Positions 7,786 through 16,925 are shown, counted from the stretch's first letter. The stretch is 64,000 nt of DNA from Flavobacteriales bacterium (GCA_016721005.1 JADKJM010000019.1:558001-622000), one strand, 5' to 3'. Program-made: numbers and translations. Notes: generated by a model from the letters alone, not told the origin.

Positions 7786-8538
7786 ATGGGTCGCATTTTC
7801 GAGAAGCGCAAGCACAAGATCTTCGCGCGCAACGCCAAGCTGAGCAAACTCTTCACGCGCATCGGCAAGGAGATCGCCATGGCGGTGAAGGCCGGTGGTC
7901 CGAACCCGGATAACAATAACCGGTTGAAGGTGGCCGTGCAGAACGCACGCGGCATGAACATGCCCAAGGACAACATCGACCGTGCGATCAAGAAGGCGGC
8001 CGGTGGTGAGGATGTCGACTTCACCGAGATGACCTACGAGGGATATGCTCCCGGTGGCGTCGCGGTGTTCGTGGAAGCGGCCACCAACAACCCCACGCGC
8101 ACCGTCGCGAACGTGCGCAGCTTCTTTTCCAAGTGCGGTGCGAACATGGGCACCAGCGGATCGCTCAGCCACATCTTCGATCGCAAGGCGGAATTCGTCA
8201 TCGAAACCGCAGCGCTGAAGGACCGCGATCCGGATGAGTTCGAGATGGAGGTGATCGATGCGGGCGCCGATGATGTGGTGCGCGATGACGAGGGCTTCGT
8301 CATCTACGCACCCTTCCATTCCTTCGGGGCCATGCAGCAGAAGCTCGAAGAGCTCGGCGTGGAATCCAAGAGCGCCGAACTGAAACGCTTTCCGCTCACC
8401 ACCACACCGGCCGATATCACCACCGCACGCGCGGTGCTGAAGTTGGTGGATCTATTGGATGAGGACGAGGACGTGAGTGCCGTGTACCACAACATGGACA
8501 TCACCGAAGAGGTGGAGGCCGAGTTGGAGAACGGCTGA
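7786..8538 (+). CDS. yebC: YebC/PmpR family transcription/translation factor
   Basis: This 250-residue cytoplasmic YebC-family protein belongs to a group described as DNA-binding regulators and, for some members, as aids to translation of proline stretches. The N-terminus MGRIFEKRKHKIFARNAKLS is the family's basic arm (usually AGHSKWANI in other phyla; Bacteroidota use GRIFEKR). The core has GGPNPDNNNRLKVAVQNARG, then DNIDRAIKKAAGG, YEGYAPGGVAVFVE and TNNPTRTVANVRSFFSK. Length is normal. The frame is open upstream to 7489, but that sequence is repeat DNA, so ATG 7786 is the start. Its stop abuts the convergent kinase gene with no gap. Confidence 0.93.
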   Translation: MGRIFEKRKHKIFARNAKLSKLFTRIGKEIAMAVKAGGPNPDNNNRLKVAVQNARGMNMPKDNIDRAIKKAAGGEDVDFTEMTYEGYAPGGVAVFVEAATNNPTRTVANVRSFFSKCGANMGTSGSLSHIFDRKAEFVIETAALKDRDPDEFEMEVIDAGADDVVRDDEGFVIYAPFHSFGAMQQKLEELGVESKSAELKRFPLTTTPADITTARAVLKLVDLLDEDEDVSAVYHNMDITEEVEAELENG

Positions 8539-10344
8539 TCAACGTGCCGTGAAGCGGATGTGGTAGCGCGTTCCGCCAGCGTCTCCGTCCACGCTCATTC
8601 GGCCGCTCAATTGCTCCACCAGGCTTTCGATCAACGACACGCCCAGCGTTTCGCCGCTGTCCTGGATCTTGTCCAGCGGAATGCCGGTGCCATCATCACT
8701 GTACGTCAGGTCGAATTGGTTGCCATCGGCGCGGTGGAGGGAGAGTGAGACCGCTCCTTGATCACGGCCTTGGAAGGCGTGCTTGAATGAATTCGTGATC
8801 AATTCGTTCAGTAGAAGACCGAGTGGGACCATGGTGCCCAATCCCAACGTGAGGCCTTGGTCCACCACAACATGATGCCCGATCCGGTCGCTGACGTCGT
8901 TCACCCGTACCAGGTCCCCGATGAGTTCTTCGATGTACACCCCCACATCGAGCAACGCGAGTTCATCGCCCTTGTACAGCTTCTCATGCAGGAGGGCGAT
9001 GGAGGTGACACGGCTCTGGCTTTGGTCGAAGGCCTGCTGCAAACGCACATCCGTATACGACGCTCCTTGTAAGCGCAGCAGACTGGCGACCACCTGCAGG
9101 TTGTTCTTCACCCGGTGGTGCATCTCCTTGATCAACACCCTGATCCGCTCGTTCGCCAGCTCGATCTTGTCCCGCTCGGCTTGAAGCGCGCGCGTCTGTT
9201 CATCGTCCCGCAACCGGGCAGCTTTCAGGTTCTCCTTCATGCGCGCCAACGCCAGCCCGAGCTTATCCTGTGAGCCGCGCACGTTCACCGGCTTATCGTA
9301 GTCCCCTTTCCCGATCGCGTCCGCGCTGTCGGCCAGGGACCGCAGATTCTCCACCATGCCGTTGAAGGCCAAGGCCATTTGCCCGATCTCATCGCCGCTG
9401 GTCACCGGCACATCCGCATCCACATCACCCACGGCCATGGAGCGCGCTGCGCGGCCCACCTGTTCCACCGTGCCACGCACACCGCGCGTGATCAGGATCC
9501 CCATGATCGTGACCGCACCCACTACACCGAGCAACGCGGCCAACACGGCGAAGAGCCGTAGCTCGGCATCCCTGCTGTTGGCTGCGGTGTTCTGGGTGAT
9601 CAGATCCAAAGAGTACAACTCCACCGTACGCAACTTCTCCAACGCGATCATGGAGAGCTCCCACCATTCGCGCGGTGCGATGGTGAGGTCCGGCGTGCGT
9701 CGTTGCTCCACGGTGCCCACCAAGCTGCGCATGAAATTCACGTCGTCCCCTTGGAACATCTCCTGGTAGGCGCGAAGGACTTCCGGTGGCGCGTCCCGCT
9801 CGAAGAGGAGCATGTTCGTTTTGTACTCGGAGACCTGGGCTCCCAACTCCGCCACCTCGGCGATCGCGATGGGTCGCTGTGCGTAGCCGATGGTGAGTTT
9901 GTCACGCAGGACGCTCATGGCCTCCTTGGCCGTGAGCAGTCGGAGGTGCGTGTACAGCCGATCCTTGGTGAAGGGGTCCAGCGCCAACTTACCGGCCTTG
10001 TTCATCTCGGCCAGCAGCGTTTCATCCATGGCCCGATAGGTCCGGCTCACGGCCGGTGCCTCGATCCGCCGATCCTTGACCCGTTGACGAAGGATGTGAA
10101 GGCCATCGAAGGGCCGACTTTCCTGCACGGTGGATCCCATGGCCGCACCTTGTAGAGCAAGGTCGGACAGCGTACCATCCGTGCGTGAGTATTGCACATC
10201 CAGCTTCATGGCCGACACGTTCATGCCGGAGAGGTAACCCACGGAGAGCGCACATTCGCGTTGAACCTCATGCATCACGCGGGCGTGCAGGCCAATGAGC
10301 AGGGACCGCTCATAGAAGTACTCCATCACATCCAACCGTTTCAC
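8539..10344 (-). CDS. HisKA_2-type sensor histidine kinase with NIT-like sensor and HAMP
   Basis: This is a 601-residue sensor kinase. Residues about 15-250 resemble the nitrate/nitrite-sensing NIT domain (HARVMHEVQRECALSVGYLS, later TDGTLSDLALQG). One membrane helix (about 258-283, AVLAALLGVVGAVTIMGILI) is followed by HAMP (SMAVGDVDADVPV, SGDEIGQMALAFNGM). The HisKA_2 dimerisation box is KEMHHRVKNNLQVVASLLRL, with phospho-acceptor probably His409. The HATPase has LLLNELITNSFKHAF, DDGTGIP and GVSLIESLVEQLSG. The start is GTG 10344. The usual N-terminal membrane helix before the NIT domain is missing, and no upstream frame supplies one. No partner regulator is adjacent. Confidence 0.85.
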   Translation of the reverse strand: MKRLDVMEYFYERSLLIGLHARVMHEVQRECALSVGYLSGMNVSAMKLDVQYSRTDGTLSDLALQGAAMGSTVQESRPFDGLHILRQRVKDRRIEAPAVSRTYRAMDETLLAEMNKAGKLALDPFTKDRLYTHLRLLTAKEAMSVLRDKLTIGYAQRPIAIAEVAELGAQVSEYKTNMLLFERDAPPEVLRAYQEMFQGDDVNFMRSLVGTVEQRRTPDLTIAPREWWELSMIALEKLRTVELYSLDLITQNTAANSRDAELRLFAVLAALLGVVGAVTIMGILITRGVRGTVEQVGRAARSMAVGDVDADVPVTSGDEIGQMALAFNGMVENLRSLADSADAIGKGDYDKPVNVRGSQDKLGLALARMKENLKAARLRDDEQTRALQAERDKIELANERIRVLIKEMHHRVKNNLQVVASLLRLQGASYTDVRLQQAFDQSQSRVTSIALLHEKLYKGDELALLDVGVYIEELIGDLVRVNDVSDRIGHHVVVDQGLTLGLGTMVPLGLLLNELITNSFKHAFQGRDQGAVSLSLHRADGNQFDLTYSDDGTGIPLDKIQDSGETLGVSLIESLVEQLSGRMSVDGDAGGTRYHIRFTAR

Positions 10345-10530
10345 GGGCTGGGGCCGATCGCAGCCTTGCTTGCCGGGTCGAAAACCACCATGCCGGGCAC
10401 GGGGTCAAGGTCACCATGAACTTGGACTGCACGACAGGGTCAGCGGGAAGCGCCACGGTCGCACGGTCCCTCGCAAAGGGGATAAGACCCATAGCCGGGC
10501 GTGCCGGGGATGTGGAGCATCGGCCCGGGT

Positions 10531-10538
10531 TACTTTCG
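10531..10538 (+). promoter_or_regulatory. Candidate -7 box for carboxylase operon
   Basis: TACTTTCG, the variant of TAnnTTTG seen repeatedly in this window, lies 32 nt before ATG 10571. It may drive the three-gene carboxylase/kinase/regulator operon. Confidence 0.45.
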
Positions 10539-10570
10539 CCGCATTCGCAGGATCGAATGCGAACGAACCC

Positions 10571-12112
10571 ATGAAACACCAGTTCGACGAGTTGGACGCA
10601 CTTGCTGCGAAGGCCTTGGAAGGTGGTGGCCCGGATCGGATCGCCGCACAACACAAGAAAGGGAAGCTCACCGCGCGTGAACGGGTAGGGATCCTTTTGG
10701 ATGAAGGCAGTTTCCAGGAGATCGGACAACTGGTCACGCACCGCAGTGTCAACTTCGGCCTTGAAGAGCAGAAGTTCCTGGGCGACGGCGTGATCACCGG
10801 TTATGGGACCATTGACGGTCGGATGGTCTACGTGTTCTCACAGGACTTCACGGTCCTTGGCGGGTCATTGGCCGAAGCGCACGCGCAGAAGATCTGTCGC
10901 ATCATGGACCTCGCCATGCAGAACGGCGCACCGGTGATCGGGTTGAACGATAGCGGTGGCGCACGCATCCAGGAAGGGGTCGTGAGCCTTGGCGGTTATG
11001 CCGACATCTTCTATCGGAACGTTCGTGCCAGTGGGGTCGTGCCGCAGATCAGTGCCATCCTCGGGCCTTGTGCCGGCGGTGCGGTGTACAGTCCAGCGCT
11101 CACGGATTTCGTCTTGATGACCGAAGGCACGAGCTACATGTTCGTGACCGGCCCGAACGTGGTGAAGACCGTGACCCATGAAGAGGTGAGCAGCGAGGAC
11201 CTCGGGGGTGCGGTCACACACGCAAGCAAGAGCGGCGTGGCGCATTTCACGGCGCCCAATGAATTGGAGAGCATCAAGCAATTGCGCCAACTGGTCGGAT
11301 ACCTGCCATCCAACTGCGAGGAAGAGCCGCCGGTGCATCCTTACACGAGCAGCGATGAGAGCCGCCCGGAGTTGGACACCATCATGCCCGAGGATCCGAA
11401 CAAACCGTACGACATCAGGCATGTGATGAACGCCGTGATCGACCCGGACAGCAGTTTGGAAGTGCATGCGGAGTACGCGCGGAACATGGTTGTGGGCTTC
11501 GCTCGTGTGGCCGGGCGCACGGTAGGGTGTGTGGCGAACCAGCCTTCCGTACTAGCGGGCGTTTTGGACATCGATGCATCCATCAAGGCTGCGCGTTTTG
11601 TTCGCTTCTGTGATGCGTTCAACATCCCACTCGTGGTCTTTGTGGATGTCCCCGGCTTCCTCCCCGGGACGGATCAGGAATGGCGCGGTATCATCACCCA
11701 CGGCGCGAAACTTCTCTATGCGTTCAGCGAAGCCACGGTACCGCGGATCACGGTGATCACGCGCAAAGCCTATGGCGGCGCATATGATGTGATGAACAGC
11801 AAGCACATCGGTTGCGACATGAATTTCGCTTGGCCCACGGCGGAGATCGCGGTGATGGGGGCGAAGGGAGCTGCGGAGATCATCTTCAAGAAGGAGATCG
11901 ACAAGGCGAAGGACAGGGAAGCACAGCTGAAGGAGAAGGAAGCCGAGTACCGGCAGCAATTCGCCAATCCGTATGAAGCAGCGGCGAGGGGTTATGTGGA
12001 TGAGGTGATCAGGCCTTCGCAAACGCGCGAGAAAGTGATCGCCGCCTTGGACATGTTGCGCAACAAAGTGGAGAAACTGCCGCGCAAGAAGCACGGGAAC
12101 ATTCCATTGTGA
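10571..12112 (+). CDS. pccB: Acyl-CoA carboxylase beta (carboxyltransferase) subunit, propionyl-CoA type
   Basis: This 513-residue carboxyltransferase subunit transfers CO2 from carboxybiotin to an acyl-CoA, typically propionyl-CoA, giving methylmalonyl-CoA. Family signatures are HKKGKLTARERVGILLDEGS, DSGGARIQEGVVSLGGYADI and ILGPCAGGAVYSPALTDF. TSYMFVTGPNVVKTVTHEEV and PGFLPGTDQEW follow, and the C-terminal ending is NPYEAAARGYVDEVI. Length matches PccB (about 510-540). The frame is open upstream to 10370, but homology begins at the ATG at 10571. No biotin-carrier alpha subunit is in the window. Its TGA overlaps the GTG of the sensor kinase by 4 bp, an unusual pairing. The substrate could also be another short acyl-CoA. 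Confidence 0.92.
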   Translation: MKHQFDELDALAAKALEGGGPDRIAAQHKKGKLTARERVGILLDEGSFQEIGQLVTHRSVNFGLEEQKFLGDGVITGYGTIDGRMVYVFSQDFTVLGGSLAEAHAQKICRIMDLAMQNGAPVIGLNDSGGARIQEGVVSLGGYADIFYRNVRASGVVPQISAILGPCAGGAVYSPALTDFVLMTEGTSYMFVTGPNVVKTVTHEEVSSEDLGGAVTHASKSGVAHFTAPNELESIKQLRQLVGYLPSNCEEEPPVHPYTSSDESRPELDTIMPEDPNKPYDIRHVMNAVIDPDSSLEVHAEYARNMVVGFARVAGRTVGCVANQPSVLAGVLDIDASIKAARFVRFCDAFNIPLVVFVDVPGFLPGTDQEWRGIITHGAKLLYAFSEATVPRITVITRKAYGGAYDVMNSKHIGCDMNFAWPTAEIAVMGAKGAAEIIFKKEIDKAKDREAQLKEKEAEYRQQFANPYEAAARGYVDEVIRPSQTREKVIAALDMLRNKVEKLPRKKHGNIPL

Positions 12113-13914
12113 GTCGCTATGAGCATCGGCAGCGAGTAGCCGCGTTCGCGGTCGCTTTGCTCGTGCCGTTCGTACTCCTCTCGCAGGATGCACGCATCCG
12201 GTCACTCGAACGTGCTTCGCGGATGGGCCTCACCGAAGCCCTTGTGGACAGCATCGTGCATCTTCCGTATGATGTGATGAGCAGCGACCTGGACAAGGCT
12301 ATCCTGTTGCAGCATCGTGTCCTCTCACACTTGCATGAAGCACCTGCCTCATCCAGGAGGGGCTTGGCACTGGAGGTATTGTCCAAGGCACATTACCTCC
12401 GCGGCGCCTACGACAGTGCGACTTATTATGGGCTGGAGGCCATCGAGGAGTTCCGGACCGCCGGTGACCGTATCGGCGAAGGCAGCGCGCAATGCGGACT
12501 GGCCTATGGAATGAAGCGCCGTGATCTCGGCACCGCCTTCGACCTTATGCGCCAAGGGATCCGATCACTCGAGGTCTCCGATGCGAAACTCCTGCTCGCT
12601 TCGAACTACAACAACTTCGGTGTGCTGTTCGAAATGCGCGGGGACCTGGATAGTGCGTACCACTTCTATGAGCGTTCGCTTTCTCTGAAGCGTGAGGTCG
12701 GGGACAGTCTCGGTGTACCCTTCAGCATGAATTGCCTGGGCACCGTGGAACACATGCGCGGCAATTTCGAGGCCTCAGAGGAATGGTTCAACCAGGCCAT
12801 GCAGGCTCGGCAAGCGCGTAACGATGCCTTCGGCGTGGCCGAGGAGTACATCTACTTCGGTGAGTTGTACGAAGCATGGGGGAGGACAACGGATGCGATC
12901 TCCGCGTATGAGCAAGCCCTTGCTGCGACCACGCGGTTGGCTTACCCGTCGGGACGGCAACAGGCGCTGGAGCGTCTTTCTGTGCTGCACGAACAGAATG
13001 GATCGGTAGCCCTTGCACTGCAATTCGCGCGTAGCGCCAGCGCATTGAAGGACAGTTTGCTCACCGCCGAACGCGAACGTGCCGTGATGGAGTTGGAACA
13101 GAAGTATCGCGCAGCGGAGAAGGATCGCTCCATCGCCACTTTGAATGAACGGGCGGCGCGAAGGCAGTTCATCATCTGGCTCGTCGTGGTGGTCCTGGTC
13201 CTGGTGGTCGTGCTCGGTGTGTTGGTGCATCAACTTCGCCAGCGTAAGCTGCGTGAGGAAAAGGACGCCGGGATCATTCGTGAACGGGAAGCAGGGTTGA
13301 AGGCCGTGTTCAAGGCCACCGAGGAGGAGCGCAAGCGGTTGTCCCGTGAGTTGCATGATGGTGTGGGACAGCAACTGGGCGGGATCAAGCATCGGCTGGA
13401 ACATGCACGAAGCAGCGGATCCGATCTCCTGCTTCCTGAAGTGATCACGATGTTGGATGGAACGGCCAAGGAGGTCCGCGACCTCGCACATCAGCTCATG
13501 CCGAAGGCGCTTAGCCACGTTGGACCGGTTCCGGCCCTGAGGGATCTGGTCGCCAAAGCATTCGCCGGAACGCAGGTGCTGGCGGAATTCGGATCGCATG
13601 GGATCCCGGAGGAGATGCGGCCCGAACTCGCTACCGGGCTTTACCGCATCACCCAGGAATTGCTGAACAACATCATGAAGCACGCGAAAGCCGATCGGGT
13701 GGATGTGCAGTTGTTCCGGAACAAGGATCACATTGTACTTATGGTCCAGGATGATGGCGTCGGGTTCGAACGAAAGGGTTCCACACAGGGCATCGGTCTT
13801 CCGGGCATGTCGGATAGGGCGCGCGCATTGGGCGGTAATTTTGTGCTGGAGACCAGCGCTGGAAAAGGAACCTTGGCCACGGTCCGTGTTCCACTCGACA
13901 TGCCCACCACATGA
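12109..13914 (+). CDS. TPR sensor histidine kinase, HisKA_3 (NarL-partner) type
   Basis: This 601-residue sensor kinase has a signal-like N-terminus (VAAFAVALLVPFVLLSQDA). Residues about 40-315 are TPR-like repeats (NYNNFGVLFEMRGDLDSAYH, YFGELYEAWGRTTDAISAY), so the sensing part should be periplasmic. A membrane helix at about 346-368 precedes a coiled linker. HisKA_3 has ERKRLSRELHDGVGQQLGGI with phospho-acceptor His416. The HATPase has ELLNNIMKHAKADRV, DDGVGFE and GIGLPGMSDRARALGG. It starts at a GTG inside the pccB stop and its own stop overlaps the response regulator ATG, so the three genes are tightly coupled. The signal is unknown. Confidence 0.9.
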   Translation: MSRYEHRQRVAAFAVALLVPFVLLSQDARIRSLERASRMGLTEALVDSIVHLPYDVMSSDLDKAILLQHRVLSHLHEAPASSRRGLALEVLSKAHYLRGAYDSATYYGLEAIEEFRTAGDRIGEGSAQCGLAYGMKRRDLGTAFDLMRQGIRSLEVSDAKLLLASNYNNFGVLFEMRGDLDSAYHFYERSLSLKREVGDSLGVPFSMNCLGTVEHMRGNFEASEEWFNQAMQARQARNDAFGVAEEYIYFGELYEAWGRTTDAISAYEQALAATTRLAYPSGRQQALERLSVLHEQNGSVALALQFARSASALKDSLLTAERERAVMELEQKYRAAEKDRSIATLNERAARRQFIIWLVVVVLVLVVVLGVLVHQLRQRKLREEKDAGIIREREAGLKAVFKATEEERKRLSRELHDGVGQQLGGIKHRLEHARSSGSDLLLPEVITMLDGTAKEVRDLAHQLMPKALSHVGPVPALRDLVAKAFAGTQVLAEFGSHGIPEEMRPELATGLYRITQELLNNIMKHAKADRVDVQLFRNKDHIVLMVQDDGVGFERKGSTQGIGLPGMSDRARALGGNFVLETSAGKGTLATVRVPLDMPTT

Positions 13915-14555
13915 ACACGCCGATCAAGTTGATGCTCGTGGATGATCACCGGATCATCACCGATGGTTTGAAGGTCCTTCTTTCCGATGTGCCCGACATG
14001 GAGTGCGTACTCACTTGCGCGAATGGTGAGGAAGCGATCGAAGCCCTGTCACACCTTTCAGTGGACGTGGTATTGCTGGATATCGATATGCCCGTCCTGG
14101 ACGGCATCGCCACGTTGCAACGGATCAAACGCGATCACCCCGGAACGCGCGTCATCATGCTGAGCATGCACGATGAACCGGCCTTGGTCGAACGCGTGTT
14201 GCAGCTCAAGGCGGATGGTTACCTGGTGAAGAACTGCGGCCGGGATGAATTGATCCTGGCCATCCGGAATGTGCATGAGGGGCAACGACACTTCGCCAGT
14301 GCGCTGGTGGAAAGCCTGATGGATCAACGTGCCGAGGCCACGGCACAGGCGGAGGTGCTGAAGGACCTCAGCGATCGTGAGGTCGAGGTGCTCAGTGCAT
14401 TGGCTGAGGGCTTGGGGAACAAGGAGATCGGGGAGAAGTTGTTCATCAGCCCACGCACGGTGGATACCCATCGCACGAACCTGATGAAGAAACTCGAGAC
14501 CCACAACGTGGCCGGTCTCGTCCGGATCGCCATCAAGGCCGGTCTTGTGAGTTGA
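13911..14555 (+). CDS. NarL/FixJ-family response regulator
   Basis: This 214-residue DNA-binding response regulator has a receiver domain at residues 5-120 with acidic pocket DD11-12, phospho-acceptor Asp57 in VVLLDIDMPVLDG and Lys near 107 (DGYLVKNCGRDEL). The LuxR-type helix-turn-helix at about 147-210 reads LSDREVEVLSALAEGLGNKE, IGEKLFISPRTVDTHRTNL. The ATG overlaps the TGA of the preceding HisKA_3 kinase by 4 bp, making it the cognate partner. The regulated genes are not identifiable here, but the carboxylase gene heading this operon is an obvious candidate for autoregulation. Confidence 0.94.
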   Translation: MNTPIKLMLVDDHRIITDGLKVLLSDVPDMECVLTCANGEEAIEALSHLSVDVVLLDIDMPVLDGIATLQRIKRDHPGTRVIMLSMHDEPALVERVLQLKADGYLVKNCGRDELILAIRNVHEGQRHFASALVESLMDQRAEATAQAEVLKDLSDREVEVLSALAEGLGNKEIGEKLFISPRTVDTHRTNLMKKLETHNVAGLVRIAIKAGLVS

Positions 14556-14643
14556 TCCGAAGGACGCCTAGCTGAAGGCGATCCTCTCGTCGGATCCTTC
14601 CACACGTGGGGTACCTTGCTGCCCATAATCAGAACCAATTATC

Positions 14644-15273
14644 ATGTTGATCAAGATCGCTTCCATTGCCGCGCTCGGATTGTTCGCCGTGGCTGTCCAC
14701 GAATTGCCTGACCTCAAGATCGGCGACGCGCTGCCTGCTGCGGAGGTGAAAATGAAGAACGTGGATGGGAACATGAAAACCCTCAAGGATCTTGTGGGTC
14801 CACAAGGGTTGTTGGTCATATTCTCGTGCAACACCTGCCCGTTCGTGATCGGCAGCGAAGGCAGTGCAGGCTGGGAGGGTCGCTACCCGGAGGTCATGGC
14901 GTTCAGTGCGCGATCCGGCGTGGGTGTCGCTGTCCTGAACAGCAACGAGGCGAAGCGTACGGACGGGGATGGATTCGCCGAGATGCGGACCCGTTACAAG
15001 GAGAAAGGCTACAGTGGTGCCTACCTGTTGGATGAAGCGCATCAAGTGGCGGACGCTTTCGGTGCACGTACCACACCGCATGTATTCCTCTTCAACAAGA
15101 ACATGAAACTGGTGTACAAGGGTGCCATCGACGATAACGTGGCCGACGCTGGCCAAGTGAAGCAGCACTGGCTGAAGGATGCGGTGTCGCACATGGCCTC
15201 CGGCGAACCGGTGGACCCCGCTACGACGCGGAACATCGGGTGCAGCATCAAGCGCGTCGCGCATGAACACTAG
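14644..15273 (+). CDS. Exported thioredoxin-fold protein (redoxin/AhpC-TSA-like)
   Basis: This 209-residue protein has an N-terminal hydrophobic signal (MLIKIASIAALGLFAVAVHE) and a redoxin fold. LPDLKIGDALPAAEVKMKNV opens the domain. LLVIFSCNTCPFVIG provides a CxxC active site (Cys-Asn-Thr-Cys). TTPHVFLFNKNMKLVYKGA contains the cis-Pro and final strand of the family. Another Cys lies at the C-terminus (NIGCSIKR). It probably handles thiol-disulfide exchange or peroxide reduction in the periplasm. Relatives in Bacteroidota are annotated simply as thioredoxin family. It has its own promoter region downstream of the response regulator and is followed 117 bp later by purD. Confidence 0.85.
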   Translation: MLIKIASIAALGLFAVAVHELPDLKIGDALPAAEVKMKNVDGNMKTLKDLVGPQGLLVIFSCNTCPFVIGSEGSAGWEGRYPEVMAFSARSGVGVAVLNSNEAKRTDGDGFAEMRTRYKEKGYSGAYLLDEAHQVADAFGARTTPHVFLFNKNMKLVYKGAIDDNVADAGQVKQHWLKDAVSHMASGEPVDPATTRNIGCSIKRVAHEH

Positions 15274-15390
15274 GGAAAATAGCGCATCCACAACGCCGTG
15301 TCCCTTGCCGGACGCAGCGTTGTTCGTTCGTTGAAAAAAAGAAAGGGGGCATCGCGCCGCGCGGACCTTCCTTTGCATCAAAGAGGAACC

Positions 15391-16701
15391 ATGAACGTAT
15401 TGCTGATCGGAAGTGGAGGACGCGAACATGCCATGGCGTGGAAGATCGCGCAGAGTTCACTGCTCGACGAACTCTACGTGACCCCCGGAAACCCCGGCAC
15501 GGTTCGCCACGGTCGGAACGTCGATCTGGATCTGAAGGACGAGAAGGCACTGCGAAAATTCCTGTTGGATAAGCGGATCCGCATCGTCGTGGTCGGCCCC
15601 GAAGCACCACTCGTGGATGGCCTGCACGATCGGATCGCTGCGGACCCGAAGTTGAAGGAGGTTACCGTGATCGGCCCAACCGCTTCAGGCGCACGCTTGG
15701 AGGGCAGCAAGGACTTCGCGAAGGAGTTCATGTTCCGTCACAACATTCCAACGGCTGCCCATCGCACGTTCGTGAAAGGACAGTTGCAGGAGGCCATCGA
15801 CCACTTGGAGCGGATGACCGCGCCTTACGTGATCAAAGCCGATGGACTTGCAGCAGGAAAGGGGGTGGTGATCACACCCGACAAGAAGGAAGCCGCCAAG
15901 ACCTTGCGCGATATGCTACAGAACGGCAAGTACGGCGAGGCGGGCGAACGCGTGGTGATGGAGCAGCACTTGCAGGGCGTGGAGGTGAGCGCCTTTCTCA
16001 TCACCGATGGCGATTCGTTCAAAATGCTTCCGGCTGCGAAGGACTACAAGCGTATCGGCCGTGGCGACACCGGACCCAACACGGGCGGCATGGGCGCGGT
16101 ATCGCCGGTCCTGTTCGCGGAGAAGGACTTCATGCAAAAGGTGCATGACCGCGTGGCTGCTCCGACCATTCGCGGGTTGAAGAAGGAGGGCATTCCATAC
16201 CGTGGCTTCGTGTTCATGGGATTGATGAACGTATCGGGTGAGCCCTACGTGATCGAATACAACGTGCGACTCGGCGATCCGGAGACCCAAGCCATCCTGC
16301 CACGCATGCGCAGCGACCTGCTCGATCTCTTCGAGGGCATCGCAACGGGAACCTTGAGCGAGCGGCACGTGGATGTGGATGACCGCACAGCGGTGACCAT
16401 CGTGCTGGCTTCCGATGGCTATCCCGGTAAGTACGAGAAGGGGCATCCGATCGCGAGCCTGGATCTGGTGCGCGACGCATACGTGTTCCAAGCGGGCACC
16501 GTGCGCAGCGGAGAACAATTGCTCACCGACGGCGGACGCGTGATGTCCGTGACCGGCATGGGGAAGGACCTCGAAAGCGCGATCGCGTCAGCCTATCGCG
16601 CAGCGGCCATCGTGGCCTATGAAGGGAAGTACATGCGCGATGATATCGGGCACGATCTGGTGAAGAAACCCACCGTTAGGGCAGGAGCGGTATCCCGCTA
16701 G
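15391..16701 (+). CDS. purD: Phosphoribosylamine-glycine ligase
   Basis: This 436-residue GARS enzyme joins glycine to 5-phosphoribosylamine using ATP, the second step of purine synthesis. MNVLLIGSGGREHAMAWKIA is the N-terminal dinucleotide-like motif. The ATP-grasp part has YVIKADGLAAGKGVVITPDK and VVMEQHLQGVEVSAFLITDG. The metal-site loop is YNVRLGDPETQAILPRM. GDTGPNTGGMGAVSP and the C-terminal domain complete it. Length is standard. ATG 15391 is chosen over the open frame from 15298 because it follows an AGAGGA site and homology starts there. It ends in a CTAG shared with the convergent small membrane gene. purQ lies 1.2 kb downstream. Confidence 0.96.
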   Translation: MNVLLIGSGGREHAMAWKIAQSSLLDELYVTPGNPGTVRHGRNVDLDLKDEKALRKFLLDKRIRIVVVGPEAPLVDGLHDRIAADPKLKEVTVIGPTASGARLEGSKDFAKEFMFRHNIPTAAHRTFVKGQLQEAIDHLERMTAPYVIKADGLAAGKGVVITPDKKEAAKTLRDMLQNGKYGEAGERVVMEQHLQGVEVSAFLITDGDSFKMLPAAKDYKRIGRGDTGPNTGGMGAVSPVLFAEKDFMQKVHDRVAAPTIRGLKKEGIPYRGFVFMGLMNVSGEPYVIEYNVRLGDPETQAILPRMRSDLLDLFEGIATGTLSERHVDVDDRTAVTIVLASDGYPGKYEKGHPIASLDLVRDAYVFQAGTVRSGEQLLTDGGRVMSVTGMGKDLESAIASAYRAAAIVAYEGKYMRDDIGHDLVKKPTVRAGAVSR

Positions 16702-16877
16702 GCAATGGTGCCATCTTCACGCGCCTTCGCGTTGTACCGCGCTTGGAGCATCATCCAATAGAGGAATCCGACGGCCAGTATCCCTGCGATCAGGATGACC
16801 GGAAGCCAGCCCATGGATGAAAGGAAGGTGAAGGCCCACTCGAAGAAATGGCCGATGGCGAAGAAGATGTGTTGCAT
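16698..16877 (-). CDS. Small single-pass membrane protein, DUF6341-like
   Basis: This 59-residue protein has one or two hydrophobic stretches (FFAIGHFFEWAFTFLSSMGW and LPVILIAGILAVGFLYWMML) and a short charged tail. I recall that Flavobacteriia carry small proteins of this appearance (MQ.(L/I)F.AI...FE opening, YWM.. near the end) between purD and a DUF6427 gene, grouped as DUF6341. The same neighbourhood here supports the assignment. The in-frame ATG at 17018 is rejected because the added residues are the complement of the divergent gene. Its stop shares CTAG with purD. Function unknown. Confidence 0.68.
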   Translation of the reverse strand: MQHIFFAIGHFFEWAFTFLSSMGWLPVILIAGILAVGFLYWMMLQARYNAKAREDGTIA

Positions 16878-16892
16878 CCTGCGTAAGCTTGA

Positions 16893-16915
16893 AGCGGGGC
16901 GAAGATAGCCCCGCT
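16893..16915 (-). promoter_or_regulatory. -7 box set inside a perfect inverted repeat
   Basis: On the minus strand TATCTTCG (16907 to 16900), a TAnnTTYG-type -7 box, sits 22 nt before the ATG of the small membrane gene. It lies in the loop and edge of an 8-bp perfect inverted repeat, AGCGGGGC/GCCCCGCT. The arrangement could be an operator, or a hairpin at the start of the mRNA. Confidence 0.45.
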
Positions 16916-16925
16916 CCACGATCCC

